Positions 42,341 to 54,849 of a DNA stretch of 64,000 bases are shown here, piece after piece. The first letter of the stretch is position 1. Each line of letters opens with the position of its first letter. The notes under the pieces are model-generated. The model was given only the letters and a program-made list of their open reading frames with translations. It made no database searches and was not told the DNA's origin. Origin of the DNA: Osedax fenrisi (Eukaryota > Annelida > Polychaeta > Sabellida > Siboglinidae); assembly GCA_964019155.1 (NCBI GenBank), contig OZ025245.1, positions 3,444,238 to 3,508,237 on the forward strand, written 5' to 3'. The translations under genes and the position numbers were made by a program.

Positions 42341-43381
42341 TAATATGGGTAATCTATATTTATAGTTATTAATAAAATACACATAGAATATATTATGGAG
42401 ATTATTTTATAATGCTAATAGTTGACGAAACCTTGGAAAATCGTAGGAGGTAGTATTAGTTTATTATTGTTAGAACATTTATTAATTTATAAATGTATAT
42501 CATTTATAACGCTTATTTGTATTTAGGTAAATCGCTCCAAATGTATGTAAAGTAGTTACTAACTATCTAATATCTATGATAAATATGAAATAGATGAATC
42601 ATCATAACAAATGTATTTGTAATAACAAATAAAAAATTAAATTGTTAATATTTCTACATTTTCGATTGTTAGTAATTATCATTATACAATATAACTTATA
42701 AAATATGAACTTTTAAATTAGTAAAACACTTACAGATTAGTAGTCAGTATTATGTATATATTCAATATATATAATATTCAACCAATATTATATTGGTAAA
42801 TATTAAATTATTAATTATTTTTAAAATAATTTCAGTACAAATTATCATAATCATTATATAATATAATATATATTAACATATACTATATGATATAGTATAT
42901 GAAAACATTAGTGTATATATGATAAATTGTTTATACTTATAAGTATAGTATACAAGTTATTATACATTGTAACAATGATTGTTATATAGTTACTATAATA
43001 GTATATTATATACTATACTGTATATACTATAATTATTATAATAATAGTATATAATATATAATAATATATAATATATTCAATATAATATTGAATATATTAT
43101 TATAAGTATTATAATAATAATATTATATTATTATAATATAATAATTATATTAAATATAATATTATAATAATTATATTAAATATATATTAAATATTATATT
43201 GAATTATATTGAATATTAAATAATGGTTATAAAACGGGTATTAATTTAGGAGTGGTTTAGTAACTAAACCGGTTAGTTGTCCTAACTATTTAAATTAAAA
43301 AATTTATTTTAATTTAATTTAAAATTATTTAATAATTATATTACAAAATTCAAAGGTGGGCGTGAATTGCAATGTATTGTG
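41826..43381. other. Left-arm TA-rich DNA with 26-bp perfect palindrome
   Basis: No gene. A perfect 26-bp palindrome at 41858-41883 (half-site AAGTAACCTAATA) is followed at once by TCCCCTA, giving GGTTACTTTCCCC; its end resembles the terminus of the 1,133-bp element and may be the stub of a related one. A short CGGGAAATTTCCGGAAATTT stretch follows. (TA)n lies at 42053-42133 and 42311-42333. From 42830 to 43230 the DNA is almost pure A/T with many TAATATTA-type hairpins, then GGTTTAGTAACTAAACC at about 43254-43270. Confidence 0.7.
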
Positions 43382-43635
43382 TTTTATAATAAATGGATAT
43401 ATATTATTTATACATAATATTAATATTGAATATATATACTGGTAAATTATATAATATAATATATATTTTTTTATTTGATTTTGGTATGTATATATTTATT
43501 GGTATGTATATATTTTATAATAAATGGATATATATTATTTATACATAATATTAATATTGAATATATATACTGGTAAATTATATAATATAATATATGTTTT
43601 TTTATTTGATTTTGGTATGTATATATTATATATTA
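43382..43635 (+). repeat. 131-bp tandem duplication, left arm
   Basis: Two head-to-tail copies starting at 43382 and 43513 (TTTTATAATAAATGG), each running through ACTGGTAAATTATATAATA to TTTGATTTTGGTATG. They differ at a few positions. A (TA)n tract follows at 43637-43675. Mirror at 52245-52497. Confidence 0.88.
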
Positions 43636-43640
43636 TATAC

Positions 43641-43682
<42 letters not shown>

Positions 43683-44047
43683 TACCATTAACAATTACGT
43701 GACTAATAATCACGCCCAACTATGAAGTTTCTAATATATTTAAATATTCTGTGATATGCTGTACACCACTTTTTGATATGATTTCTTAGAAAATTTGATT
43801 GAATATGAATTAATTTCCACACTATTTTATTGTTCTCGTAGTTCATATATATTAGTGGTTAACTAGATGTAATACTATTGATCTATAGCATAGCATGATA
43901 ACTGTAAGTACAACAACTATATTACTTTGAAGCCAGCCCTTTACGAAGACTACTTATATAACTTCGCTTGTAAATTAACAGGAAAACAAAATTTAATTCT
44001 TCTTATAAATATTATTATTATTATTATATATTAATACTGATTCACTT

Positions 44048-44078
<31 letters not shown>

Positions 44079-44250
44079 GTAATCATTTATTAAAATTTGT
44101 GGTTTATGGTATAATAAATATGAATAAAAATATAAATGATTCGTATCTTTTTCCTATAAAGACGTCAAATTGAGATATTTCTATTGTTGTATATATATAT
44201 ATAGAATATTAGATTTAGTCAATCAAACCGCTTAGATATATATCAAAGAT
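43636..44250. other. Left-arm spacer with (AAT)n, no gene
   Basis: Contains (TA)n, AATCACGCCCAAC near 43700, and trinucleotide runs ATTATTATTATT near 44010 and AATAATAATAATAAT near 44046. No frame, RNA gene or transposon boundary recognised. Confidence 0.6.
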
Positions 44251-44690
44251 TTTGCGAAGCAAAGATATAACACTCCCTATGCATGCAACGTAATTTAGTA
44301 ATATCCCCTGCGCTGCTAGCAGTAGTATCGAAATCACTGAAATAGATTTAGGTTCGGCTCTGTTTGCATACAACAATGTTTTCATTGCTCTATTAAATTA
44401 CATGCAATATAAATTAACTTTTACTCACTAAATATATACTTATAGCATTTAAAACATAAATATCATATTTGTTTGTTATATATTAGAATGAACACTTAGT
44501 TTTCATCATATAAATATTAATTTTAAAGCATATTATTTAACATTTTAAATGTCTATAGTTAAATACGAATTTACATTATAAACAACGCATAGTTCCTAAA
44601 AGTAACCCGCTATAGGTGGCACCAGGGTATTTTGTATACAAATTCGAATTACACGATTTCGCGTAGTGTTATATCTTTCCTTCGGAAAAT
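44251..44690. mobile_element. ~440-bp MITE-like element, left arm copy
   Basis: Bounded by inverted repeats of about 26 bp with two mismatches: the left end reads TTTTGCGAAGCAAAGATATA then ACACT, the right end (reversed) TTTTCCGAAGGAAAGATATA then ACACT. The interior is less AT-rich than its surroundings (CCCTGCGCTGCTAGCAGTAG; AACCCGCTATAGGTGGCACC) and has no open frame. No clear target-site duplication is visible, so the superfamily is open. Mirror at about 51190-51629. Confidence 0.7.
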
Positions 44691-45277
44691 ATTTGTATAT
44701 ATATTGCTTATACTATATATAATATATATATATATAAAATATATGTATATTGTAAATAAATATTAAGTATTGTTAATAAATATACAGAATCAAAATCAGA
44801 TTAATTAACAATACATGTGCTATTTTATATCAATAATTATTATCCATGAATCATTTGAATATTGTATTATATTATTTGTACAGGAATACGAGTTATAGCT
44901 ACCGATATTTAAAAATAGAATCCCCACCTGTACGCTATAAATAACTAAAGAAATTATGCTAAATATATCGCCAAATTGTATAATAATTTTATATTAATAA
45001 TTATTATTCTGTACATGTATATATATTCTAGAAATTTGCGTTCTATATTTTATTCGTTAAACTTTATTTAACAAATATCAAACATAATAACTAGTTTTTC
45101 TGATTCTTTATAAATATATACGTTTACACTAATAAAGAATAATAATTATGAACTTATAGAATATTTATCTAATAAGCGCAACCCCCTTAAGCACACCTCT
45201 TTAATTATTGATAACACCTACTATTATTGAATATCTGTGGCTGTAACTTTTATAACTTTGATACAGTTACAAATTAA

Positions 45278-45334
<57 letters not shown>

Positions 45335-45621
45335 AATATATTGTATACAATGAAATTCATTGAATGAATACATTTAATAATAAAATCCTATAGTAAAACC
45401 AGTCTACTACTACTACAGCAGACAAACATGATAATACATATAGTTTTGTTCCTTCTAACTGTAAGGGTGGTGTTTGCTAATGCTTCTACCGGCGCCTGGA
45501 CCATATCGAGTTAGTGATGTAATGTCTACATAGAGAGGTGACCTAGTAAGGTGCATCAACCTCAATGTAGCAACGTATGTAGAATATACACTGTATAATG
45601 TACAATATACACTGTATATTA
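44691..45621. other. Left-arm spacer, long (TA)n and GC-richer patch
   Basis: No gene. A long (TA)n tract lies at 45282-45331. A GC-richer patch at 45465-45590 includes TTCTACCGGCGCCTGGACC and is followed by ACTGTATAATGTACAATATACACTGTATAT-like small palindromes just outside the 1,087-bp element. An open frame on the minus strand (45455-45667) crosses that element's boundary and has no recognisable domain. Confidence 0.6.
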
Positions 45622-46708
45622 GACCGGTTCGTACTAATTTTTTTTTCGTAATTTTATAAACCTTCACATCTATGACAATTATGTATGCTATGATGAATAA
45701 GTGTTTAAAATGTTAGACCTATATCTTAAATAATTTTATGTCACGAGAACATTTTAACATTGAATACATATAAAATTTAACATGGGGGAGATATAGAAAT
45801 AAGTTTTATTAAATTTTTATAAAATTGAATGATTTTTTTTAAGCCAACTATGGATATATCCTAGAAACATATATTACAAGTAGTATTAACAATACAAAAT
45901 ATTTTTCATAACAATCTAGATGCCCAAATTTTATAAAATAATTTTAGTAAAAAAAAATATCTAAAAATCGTATAATTTAATATAAATAAATTATTACAAT
46001 TTAATTTAAAAAATTAAAATATATAATTTATAGATAATAATAATAAAATTCAAATTAATTATTAAAAAATTAAAAATTATTTTAGAACAAAAATTAACAA
46101 TATTTATAAATTTTTTTGGTTTTTATTTGAAATATGAAATACAAAATAAGTTTACATATTTTTTAATTTTTTTAATATTATTTGTATAAAGGACACTTAT
46201 ATCTAACTTATATCCACAATCCAATACACTCTGATCACTTAAATGTATGTAAAGTATAATTATATATATTAATTTTTAAAAATTAATTATTTTTTTTGAA
46301 TTATTTTGAAATAAATACTTTGTAAAATGGTGTATTTTCTCGAGTTTTAGGAGACATTAATATTGGTAATTTGTAGATATAAAAATAAAATATAGATATT
46401 ATATTAATAATAAATATAAATAATGGTATATATTATATTAATTCATTAAATATTATACAAATACATAATTAATTTTAAATATTAATTTAAACATTTGTAA
46501 ACATCAAAGATAATAATATGGCATCATTACTATTATAAATGGAATATTATACATTTTATTTTAAAATAATAATTTATATATCAAACTTTAAATGCTTCGT
46601 GACCAAAGGTAACTATTTTTCTATACAAATTATTTATACATATACTAAAATATAGATATGTATTATATTTTATATGAAGGATTAAAAAATGATTCGAACG
46701 AACCGGTC
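45622..46708. mobile_element. Non-autonomous TIR element, GACCGGTTCGT family, left arm copy
   Basis: A 1,087-bp element flanked by TA (45620-45621 and 46709-46710), with inverted ends GACCGGTTCGTAC on the left and, reversed, GACCGGTTCGTTC on the right, each followed by a loosely matching AAT-containing stretch. The interior is AT-rich (A/T homopolymers) without a transposase frame. The short ends and TA flanks suggest a Tc1/mariner-mobilised MITE, but this rests on termini only. The mirror at 49173-50259 has the same length. Confidence 0.72.
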
Positions 46709-46889
46709 TACTGTATATCCTAATATTATTTTAGGAATTTAATAATCATGAATGTAAAAATAATTATTTATAATAAATATATTTGTAATGATTTACAAAG
46801 TTATTTATAATTAATATGATTAATTTCTGAATATAATAAACATATTTTATATTCAACATTACTGATATCACTACATATATATATACACT

Positions 46890-46924
<35 letters not shown>

Positions 46925-47678
46925 CAGAATGTGTGACTTATTAGAAGTGATTTAAAATAATAATAAAAAATTTATAATTAACTTTATCATGTTTAATCCC
47001 AAACCCAAACCGAACCTATTTAGAAATGATATAATTTATTTTTAGAAAATACAATATTTTGCCTGTTCATTTTTTTGCATTACCTTTTATATTTTCAATT
47101 TAAAATGTAGCTATTCTGTAATTGTTAGCACTTCAGCGCACACATATATGTATATGTATATCTAATGGATTATATGTATACTTATATGCATACAAATATA
47201 GTATATTTAATATATTAATTATAACATGGTTATATCTGATTAGATTTGTTTATCAAATGCATATTTTGAATAGCTATTATTTGTTATATTGTTTGTTAGA
47301 TATAATACAAATATCAAGTAGTATTAGATTATTTATGTTCTATTTGTATTTGTTGAAGTTTAGTTGTATTTTTATTAGAATATAATAATAAATATTTTTA
47401 TTTGTATTTGATTATTTGATAAAAGGATATTTGTATTTGATAGTAGTATTATACCCTTGTACCCCGCCACACCCTGCCACACACTGTTCACTAACCCTAT
47501 ATTCACACTATACTAACCCTTTATGAATAACCTCCTTGTGTCCTAATCCCTTCAGATTACCCTGACCCTCAGAAATCTCCACAGGCATGTAAACAACAAG
47601 CTAAGTCCTTTGTCTGCGATCCAGATTCTGTTTTGAAATCATCTGATGGTTTGTGTATAGATTCTCATGTGTGTTTAT
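46709..47678. other. Inner left arm, no gene
   Basis: (TA)n at 46896-46921, then AT-rich DNA with an 87-codon frame (47122-47385) of low-complexity hydrophobic composition and no homology I recognise. The block 47455-47640 is GC-richer (ACCCCGCCACACCCTGCCAC) and contains ACTAACCCT twice (about 47490 and 47512), but not as a telomere array. All of it is mirrored at 48201-49170. Confidence 0.6.
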
Positions 47679-48000
47679 ATGTATATGTATATGTGTATGT
47701 GTTTATCTCTACATATATATTTCAAGTCAAAACTAAAGACACACCTGTTTGTGTATTAATGATAATTGAAGCACAACCGAATACTTTCATAAAGAGTGGA
47801 AGAGGACGTGTCTAAACTAATTAGGTAATATGTGTGTGTGTGTGTGTGTTTATGTGTGTGGGTGTGTGTTTATGTGTGGGTGTGTGTGTGTGTGTGATCA
47901 CTAAATACTGTTATTGTATGTATTACACAAGTATTCAAATTGATGGATATATTACCTCATGCTACACATTGTATATCTTAGTGTTATACATTATAGATGT
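47679..48000. repeat. Contig end beyond the mirrored part, (GT)n minisatellite
   Basis: The 322 bp before the gap have no partner on the other side, because the right contig begins at the mirror of 47678. It holds (GTAT)n-like repeats (47680-47720) and an imperfect (TG)n minisatellite at about 47829-47898 with interspersed TTTATGTGTGTGGG. Repeats of this kind commonly end contigs. Confidence 0.8.
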
Positions 48001-48200
48001 NNNNNNNNNNNNNNNNNNNNNNNNNNNNNNNNNNNNNNNNNNNNNNNNNNNNNNNNNNNNNNNNNNNNNNNNNNNNNNNNNNNNNNNNNNNNNNNNNNNN
48101 NNNNNNNNNNNNNNNNNNNNNNNNNNNNNNNNNNNNNNNNNNNNNNNNNNNNNNNNNNNNNNNNNNNNNNNNNNNNNNNNNNNNNNNNNNNNNNNNNNNN
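48001..48200. other. Assembly gap, exactly 200 N
   Basis: Two hundred consecutive N at the symmetry centre of the giant palindrome. A round-number gap is normally a placeholder inserted by scaffolding, so the real distance, and even the adjacency of the two sides, is not proven by the sequence. Open frames spanning it are artefacts. Confidence 0.99.
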
Positions 48201-48954
48201 ATAAACACACATGAGAATCTATACACAAACCATCAGATGATTTCAAAACAGAATCTGGATCGCAGACAAAGGACTTAGCTTGTTGTTTACATGCCTGTGG
48301 AGATTTCTGAGGGTCAGGGTAATCTGAAGGGATTAGGACACAAGGAGGTTATTCATAAAGGGTTAGTATAGTGTGAATATAGGGTTAGTGAACAGTGTGT
48401 GGCAGGGTGTGGCGGGGTACAAGGGTATAATACTACTATCAAATACAAATATCCTTTTATCAAATAATCAAATACAAATAAAAATATTTATTATTATATT
48501 CTAATAAAAATACAACTAAACTTCAACAAATACAAATAGAACATAAATAATCTAATACTACTTGATATTTGTATTATATCTAACAAACAATATAACAAAT
48601 AATAGCTATTCAAAATATGCATTTGATAAACAAATCTAATCAGATATAACCATGTTATAATTAATATATTAAATATACTATATTTGTATGCATATAAGTA
48701 TACATATAATCCATTAGATATACATATACATATATGTGTGCGCTGAAGTGCTAACAATTACAGAATAGCTACATTTTAAATTGAAAATATAAAAGGTAAT
48801 GCAAAAAAATGAACAGGCAAAATATTGTATTTTCTAAAAATAAATTATATCATTTCTAAATAGGTTCGGTTTGGGTTTGGGATTAAACATGATAAAGTTA
48901 ATTATAAATTTTTTATTATTATTTTAAATCACTTCTAATAAGTCACACATTCTG

Positions 48955-48991
<37 letters not shown>

Positions 48992-49172
48992 AGTGTATAT
49001 ATATATGTAGTGATATCAGTAATGTTGAATATAAAATATGTTTATTATATTCAGAAATTAATCATATTAATTATAAATAACTTTGTAAATCATTACAAAT
49101 ATATTTATTATAAATAATTATTTTTACATTCATGATTATTAAATTCCTAAAATAATATTAGGATATACAGTA
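48201..49172. other. Inner right arm, no gene
   Basis: Mirror of 46709-47678: GC-richer block with GGCAGGGTGTGGCGGGGTAC near 48402, AT-rich low-complexity DNA and (TA)n at 48959-48989. No RNA gene or protein frame recognised. Confidence 0.6.
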
Positions 49173-50259
49173 GACCGGTTCGTTCGAATCATTTTTTAAT
49201 CCTTCATATAAAATATAATACATATCTATATTTTAGTATATGTATAAATAATTTGTATAGAAAAATAGTTACCTTTGGTCACGAAGCATTTAAAGTTTGA
49301 TATATAAATTATTATTTTAAAATAAAATGTATAATATTCCATTTATAATAGTAATGATGCCATATTATTATCTTTGATGTTTACAAATGTTTAAATTAAT
49401 ATTTAAAATTAATTATGTATTTGTATAATATTTAATGAATTAATATAATATATACCATTATTTATATTTATTATTAATATAATATCTATATTTTATTTTT
49501 ATATCTACAAATTACCAATATTAATGTCTCCTAAAACTCGAGAAAATACACCATTTTACAAAGTATTTATTTCAAAATAATTCAAAAAAAATAATTAATT
49601 TTTAAAAATTAATATATATAATTATACTTTACATACATTTAAGTGATCAGAGTGTATTGGATTGTGGATATAAGTTAGATATAAGTGTCCTTTATACAAA
49701 TAATATTAAAAAAATTAAAAAATATGTAAACTTATTTTGTATTTCATATTTCAAATAAAAACCAAAAAAATTTATAAATATTGTTAATTTTTGTTCTAAA
49801 ATAATTTTTAATTTTTTAATAATTAATTTGAATTTTATTATTATTATCTATAAATTATATATTTTAATTTTTTAAATTAAATTGTAATAATTTATTTATA
49901 TTAAATTATACGATTTTTAGATATTTTTTTTTACTAAAATTATTTTATAAAATTTGGGCATCTAGATTGTTATGAAAAATATTTTGTATTGTTAATACTA
50001 CTTGTAATATATGTTTCTAGGATATATCCATAGTTGGCTTAAAAAAAATCATTCAATTTTATAAAAATTTAATAAAACTTATTTCTATATCTCCCCCATG
50101 TTAAATTTTATATGTATTCAATGTTAAAATGTTCTCGTGACATAAAATTATTTAAGATATAGGTCTAACATTTTAAACACTTATTCATCATAGCATACAT
50201 AATTGTCATAGATGTGAAGGTTTATAAAATTACGAAAAAAAAATTAGTACGAACCGGTC
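49173..50259. mobile_element. Non-autonomous TIR element, GACCGGTTCGT family, right arm copy
   Basis: Mirror of 45622-46708 with identical length (1,087 bp), TA flanks (49171-49172, 50260-50261) and the same terminal sequences. It lies at the same place in the mirrored arm, so it was present before the arms became two copies and is not an independent insertion. Confidence 0.72.
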
Positions 50260-50546
50260 TAATATACAGTGTATATTGTACATTATACAGTGTATATTCT
50301 ACATACGTTGCTACATTGAGGTTGATGCACCTTACTAGGTCACCTCTCTATGTAGACATTACATCACTAACTCGATATGGTCCAGGCGCCGGTAGAAGCA
50401 TTAGCAAACACCACCCTTACAGTTAGAAGGAACAAAACTATATGTATTATCATGTTTGTCTGCTGTAGTAGTAGTAGACTGGTTTTACTATAGGATTTTA
50501 TTATTAAATGTATTCATTCAATGAATTTCATTGTATACAATATATT

Positions 50547-50597
<51 letters not shown>

Positions 50598-51189
50598 TTA
50601 ATTTGTAACTGTATCAAAGTTATAAAAGTTACAGCCACAGATATTCAATAATAGTAGGTGTTATCAATAATTAAAGAGGTGTGCTTAAGGGGGTTGCGCT
50701 TATTAGATAAATATTCTATAAGTTCATAATTATTATTCTTTATTAGTGTAAACGTATATATTTATAAAGAATCAGAAAAACTAGTTATTATGTTTGATAT
50801 TTGTTAAATAAAGTTTAACGAATAAAATATAGAACGCAAATTTCTAGAATATATATACATGTACAGAATAATAATTATTAATATAAAATTATTATACAAT
50901 TTGGCGATATATTTAGCATAATTTCTTTAGTTATTTATAGCGTACAGGTGGGGATTCTATTTTTAAATATCGGTAGCTATAACTCGTATTCCTGTACAAA
51001 TAATATAATACAATATTCAAATGATTCATGGATAATAATTATTGATATAAAATAGCACATGTATTGTTAATTAATCTGATTTTGATTCTGTATATTTATT
51101 AACAATACTTAATATTTATTTACAATATACATATATTTTATATATATATATATTATATATAGTATAAGCAATATATATACAAATATTTT
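50260..51189. other. Right-arm spacer, no gene
   Basis: Mirror of 44691-45621, including the GC-richer patch (CCAGGCGCCGGTAGAAGC near 50382) and (TA)n at 50550-50594. Confidence 0.6.
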
Positions 51190-51629
51190 CCGAAGGAAAG
51201 ATATAACACTTACGCGAAATCGTGTAATTCGAATTTGTATACAAAATACCCTGGTGCCACCTATAGCGGGTTACTTTTAGGAACTATGCGTTGTTTATAA
51301 TGTAAATTCGTATTTAACTATAGACTTTTAAAATGTTAAATAATATGCTTTAAAATTAATATTTATATGATGAAAACTAAGTGTTCATTCTAATATATAA
51401 CAAACAAATATGATATTTATGTTTTAAATGCTATAAGTATATATTTAGTGAGTAAAAGTTAATTTATATTGCATGTAATTTAATAGAGCAATGAAAACAT
51501 TGTTGTATGCAAACAGAGCCGAACCTAAATCTATTTCAGTGATTTCGATACTACTGCTAGCAGCGCAGGGGATATTACTAAATTACGTTGCATGCATAGG
51601 GAGTGTTATATCTTTGCTTCGCAAAATCT
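51190..51629. mobile_element. ~440-bp MITE-like element, right arm copy
   Basis: Mirror of 44251-44690 with the same inverted ends (CCGAAGGAAAGATATAACAC on one side, TGTTATATCTTTGCTTCGC on the other). A few substitutions separate the two copies (for example AGACTTTTAAAATG here against ACATTTTAAATGTCT in the left arm). Confidence 0.7.
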
Positions 51630-52186
51630 TTGATACATATCTAAGCGGTTTGATTGACTAAATCTAATATTCTATATATATATATACAACAATAGAAATA
51701 TCTCAATTTGACGTCTTTATAGGAAAAAGATGCGAATCATTTATATTTTTATTCATATTTATTATACCATAAACCACAAATTTTAATAAATGATTACTAT
51801 TTATTATTATTATTATTATTATTATAAGTGAATCAGTATTAATATATAATAATAATAATAATATTTATAAGAAGAATTAAATTTTGTTTTCCTGTTAATT
51901 TACAAGCGAAGTTATATAAGTAGTCTTCGTAAAGGGCTGGCTTCAGAGTAATATAGTTGTTGTACAGTTATCATGCTATGCTATAGATCAATAGTATTAC
52001 ATCTAGTTAACCACTAATATATATGAACTACGAGAACAATAAAATAGTGTGGAAATTAATTCATATTCAATCAAATTTTCTAAGAAATCATATCAAAAAG
52101 TGGTGTACAGCATATCGCAGAATATTTAAATATATTAGAAACTTCATAGTTGGGCGTGATTATTAGTCATGTAATTGTTAATGGTA

Positions 52187-52238
<52 letters not shown>

Positions 52239-52244
52239 GTATAT
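51630..52244. other. Right-arm spacer, no gene
   Basis: Mirror of 43636-44250. (ATT)n at about 51804-51823 and (TA)n at 52195-52233, slightly longer than in the left arm. Confidence 0.6.
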
Positions 52245-52497
52245 AATATATAATATATACATACCAAAATCAAATAAAAAAACATATATTATATTATATA
52301 ATTTACCAGTATATATATTCAATATTAATATTATGTATAAATAATATATATCCATTTATTATAAAATATATACATACCAATAAATATATACATACCAAAA
52401 TCAAATAAAAAAATATATATTATATTATATAATTTACCAGTATATATATTCAATATTAATATTATGTATAAATAATATATATCCATTTATTATAAAA
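52245..52497 (-). repeat. 131-bp tandem duplication, right arm
   Basis: Mirror of 43382-43635: two copies of a unit containing CATACCAAAATCAAATAAAA and ending TCCATTTATTATAAAA. Confidence 0.88.
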
Positions 52498-53697
52498 CAC
52501 AATACATTGCAATTCACGCCCACCTTTGAATTTTGTAATATAATTATTAAATAATTTTAAATTAAATTAAAATAAATTTTTTAATTTAAATAGTTAGGAC
52601 AACTAACCGGTTTAGTTACTAAACCACTCCTAAATTAATACCCGTTTTATAACCATTATTTAATATTCAATATAATTCAATATAATATTTAATATATATT
52701 TAATATAATTATTATAATATTATATTTAATATAATTATTATATTATAATAATATAATATTATTATTATAATACTTATAATAATATATTGAATATATTATA
52801 TATTATTATATATTATATACTATTATTATAATAATTATAGTATTATACTAAGTATATACAGTATAGTATATAATATACTATTATAGTAACTATATAACAA
52901 TCATTGTTACAATGTATAATAACTTGTATACTATACTTATAAGTATAAACAATTTATCATATATACACTAATGTTTTCATATACTATATGTTAATATATA
53001 TAATATTATATTATATAATGATTATGATAATTTGTACTGAAATTATTTTAAAAATAATTAATAATTTAATATTTACCAATATAATATTGGTTGAATATTA
53101 TATATATTGAATATATACATAATACTGACTACTAATCTGTAAGTGTTTTACTAATTTAAAAGTTCATATTTTATAAGTTATATTGTATAATGATAATTAC
53201 TAACAATCGAAAATGTAGAAATATTAACAATATACTTTTTTATTTGTTATTACAAATACATTTGTTATGATGATTCATCTATTTCATATTTATCATAGAT
53301 ATTAGATAGTTAGTAACTACTTTACATACATTTGGAGCGATTTACCTAAATACAAATAAGCGTTATAAATGATATACATTTATAAATTAATAAATGTTCT
53401 AACAATAATAAACTAATACTACCTCCTACGATTTTCCAAGGTTTCGTCAACTATTAGCATTATAAAATAATCTCCATAATATATTCTATGTGTATTTTAT
53501 TAATAACTATAAATATAGATTACCCATATTATTATTAATATATATATATATATATATATTATATATTATATATTATATATTATATATTATATATTATATA
53601 TTATATATTATATATTATATATTATATATTATATATTATATATTATATATTATATATTATATATATATTTATATATTATATATTATATATTATATAT

Positions 53698-53773
<76 letters not shown>

Positions 53774-54184
53774 CTGGGCACGATACTCAAAAAATGTATA
53801 ATAGATACAATTACAAATACACACTTTTTTCTTATAATAGATACTATTACACTTACTTTAAAAAAAATTATAGTTAATATTATACATATATATATATAGT
53901 AGAGTTATAAATTATATAGATATATATTATATCATATCATATACCTAATATATATATATTCATTGATTATGAATTTGATAGTACATACTATGAACTATAT
54001 ATCAAGGTACATTATACTGAAATAATGTATGGAAATGTTTACTAGAAAGTGATTTTCTAGCAAGTTGTAGACGGATACCCCATTTAAATATACTAAATTT
54101 CCGGAAATTTCCCGAAAATAGGGGAAAGTAACCTAATATATTAGGTTACTTCAAATATATAAGGTTACTGATAGTATACTAACA
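52498..54184. other. Right-arm TA-rich DNA, no gene
   Basis: Mirror of 41826-43381. It carries the 26-bp palindrome (54126-54151) next to GGGGAAAG, the hairpin-rich A/T region at about 52650-53030, and the heptamer expansion listed separately. A frame at 53490-53771 encodes only Tyr/Ile repeats from the microsatellite. Confidence 0.7.
53540..53771. repeat. (TATATAT)n heptamer and (TA)n expansion
   Basis: About 230 bp, mostly TATATAT units (7-bp period, visible as a 7-codon Tyr/Ile periodicity in translation) grading into (TA)n. The left arm has only about 24 bp of (TA)n at the matching place (42311-42333). This accounts for most of the length difference between the arms in this part. Confidence 0.88.
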
Positions 54185-54475
54185 TTAAATGTTAATTAGC
54201 AAATATGATGTATCGAATCCTAGATTATTAGAAGTTGTGACAAATGATACGTAGACATGAGGACTTCAATAATAACAAATCTGTCTATCTATAGTGATAC
54301 GTTCAATGGTGTCACATTCCTGTCAAATATAAACAGACAGATATATTAAGGGAGCAACAATCCAGTGCCACTATCCAGTGCCACAAAACTACAGTATAAT
54401 TTTCACATTTCAAATATTTCATGGATTCATATACATATAAGATAATATGTTTGTATATATGTATGTATAATAAAT
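54185..54475 (+). repeat. Solo diverged satellite fragment, right arm
   Basis: Mirror of 41525-41825 in array orientation: TTAGCAAATATGATGTATCG, then GACAAATGATACGTAGACAT, then GAGGACTTCAATAATAAC, lacking the GGCATACCCGTAGG segment. Confidence 0.88.
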
Positions 54476-54849
54476 TAATGTATAATAAAATATATTAAAA
54501 TATAGTGATTCAAATGATAATTGATAAATTACAAAGAATAACACTGAATTATATTTGAATCAAAATATTTAATTCAATTATATTCTTTATAATTTGTCAA
54601 TTGATATGCAAGATATGTATATAGTAGTTGTAAATATCTATTATATTATAGAATCTATAATATAGATTATTATGAATTTTTCATATATTAAATTACTTAT
54701 ATATTAATAATATATTAATCTAAAAGTGTGTAATCTCAGTTTTTACTAGGTTTGGTACAATTATTTTATAATTTGATATGGTATGTGTACTCAATTGTAT
54801 ACATTTAATCATTTGGCTTATTTTAAGAGATATATCTTTAGGATATATA

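Larger units (their letters stand above)
35658..47678 (+). repeat. Giant inverted repeat, left arm (~12 kb)
   Basis: Pairs base for base in reverse complement with 48201-60040. The sum of paired coordinates is 95,879 next to the gap, 95,881 around 45.6 kb, 96,000 around 40-41 kb, 95,649 around 36.86 kb and 95,693 at the outer end, which gives the net indels. No gene is visible. Contents from outside to inside: mixed DNA (35.8-37.4 kb), satellite trimer (37.5-39.4), 1,133-bp element (40.0-41.15), solo satellite fragment (41.5-41.8), TA-rich DNA (42-43.2), 131-bp duplication (43.4-43.6), ~440-bp element (44.25-44.69) and 1,087-bp element (45.6-46.7). Confidence 0.95.

Noticed and set aside
43350..43712. 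Possible small element bounded by GGGCGTGAATT and AATCACGCCC
   Set aside because: Only about 10 bp match with an indel, and the interval includes the 131-bp duplication; too weak to call.
44640..46700. tRNA-like TTCGAA motifs near 44642 and 46692
   Set aside because: No cloverleaf can be formed around them; one is inside the 1,087-bp element end.
47480..47525. Possible telomere remnant (ACTAACCCT twice) next to the palindrome centre
   Set aside because: There is no tandem CCCTAA array, and the orientation (TAACCC left of the gap, GGGTTA right) is opposite to that of a head-to-head telomere fusion.
47834..48278. Open frames running through the N gap
   Set aside because: Translation of unknown bases; artefact.
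47122..48757. 87-codon hydrophobic frames at 47122-47385 and 48494-48757
   Set aside because: Low-complexity composition, mirrored by duplication, no recognisable family.
45455..50426. 70-codon mirror frames at 45455-45667 and 50214-50426
   Set aside because: They cross the edge of the 1,087-bp element into a palindrome-rich patch; no domain, no intron or exon signals, and no independent support.
53490..53771. 93-codon Tyr/Ile-repeat frame
   Set aside because: Pure translation of the (TATATAT)n and (TA)n microsatellite.
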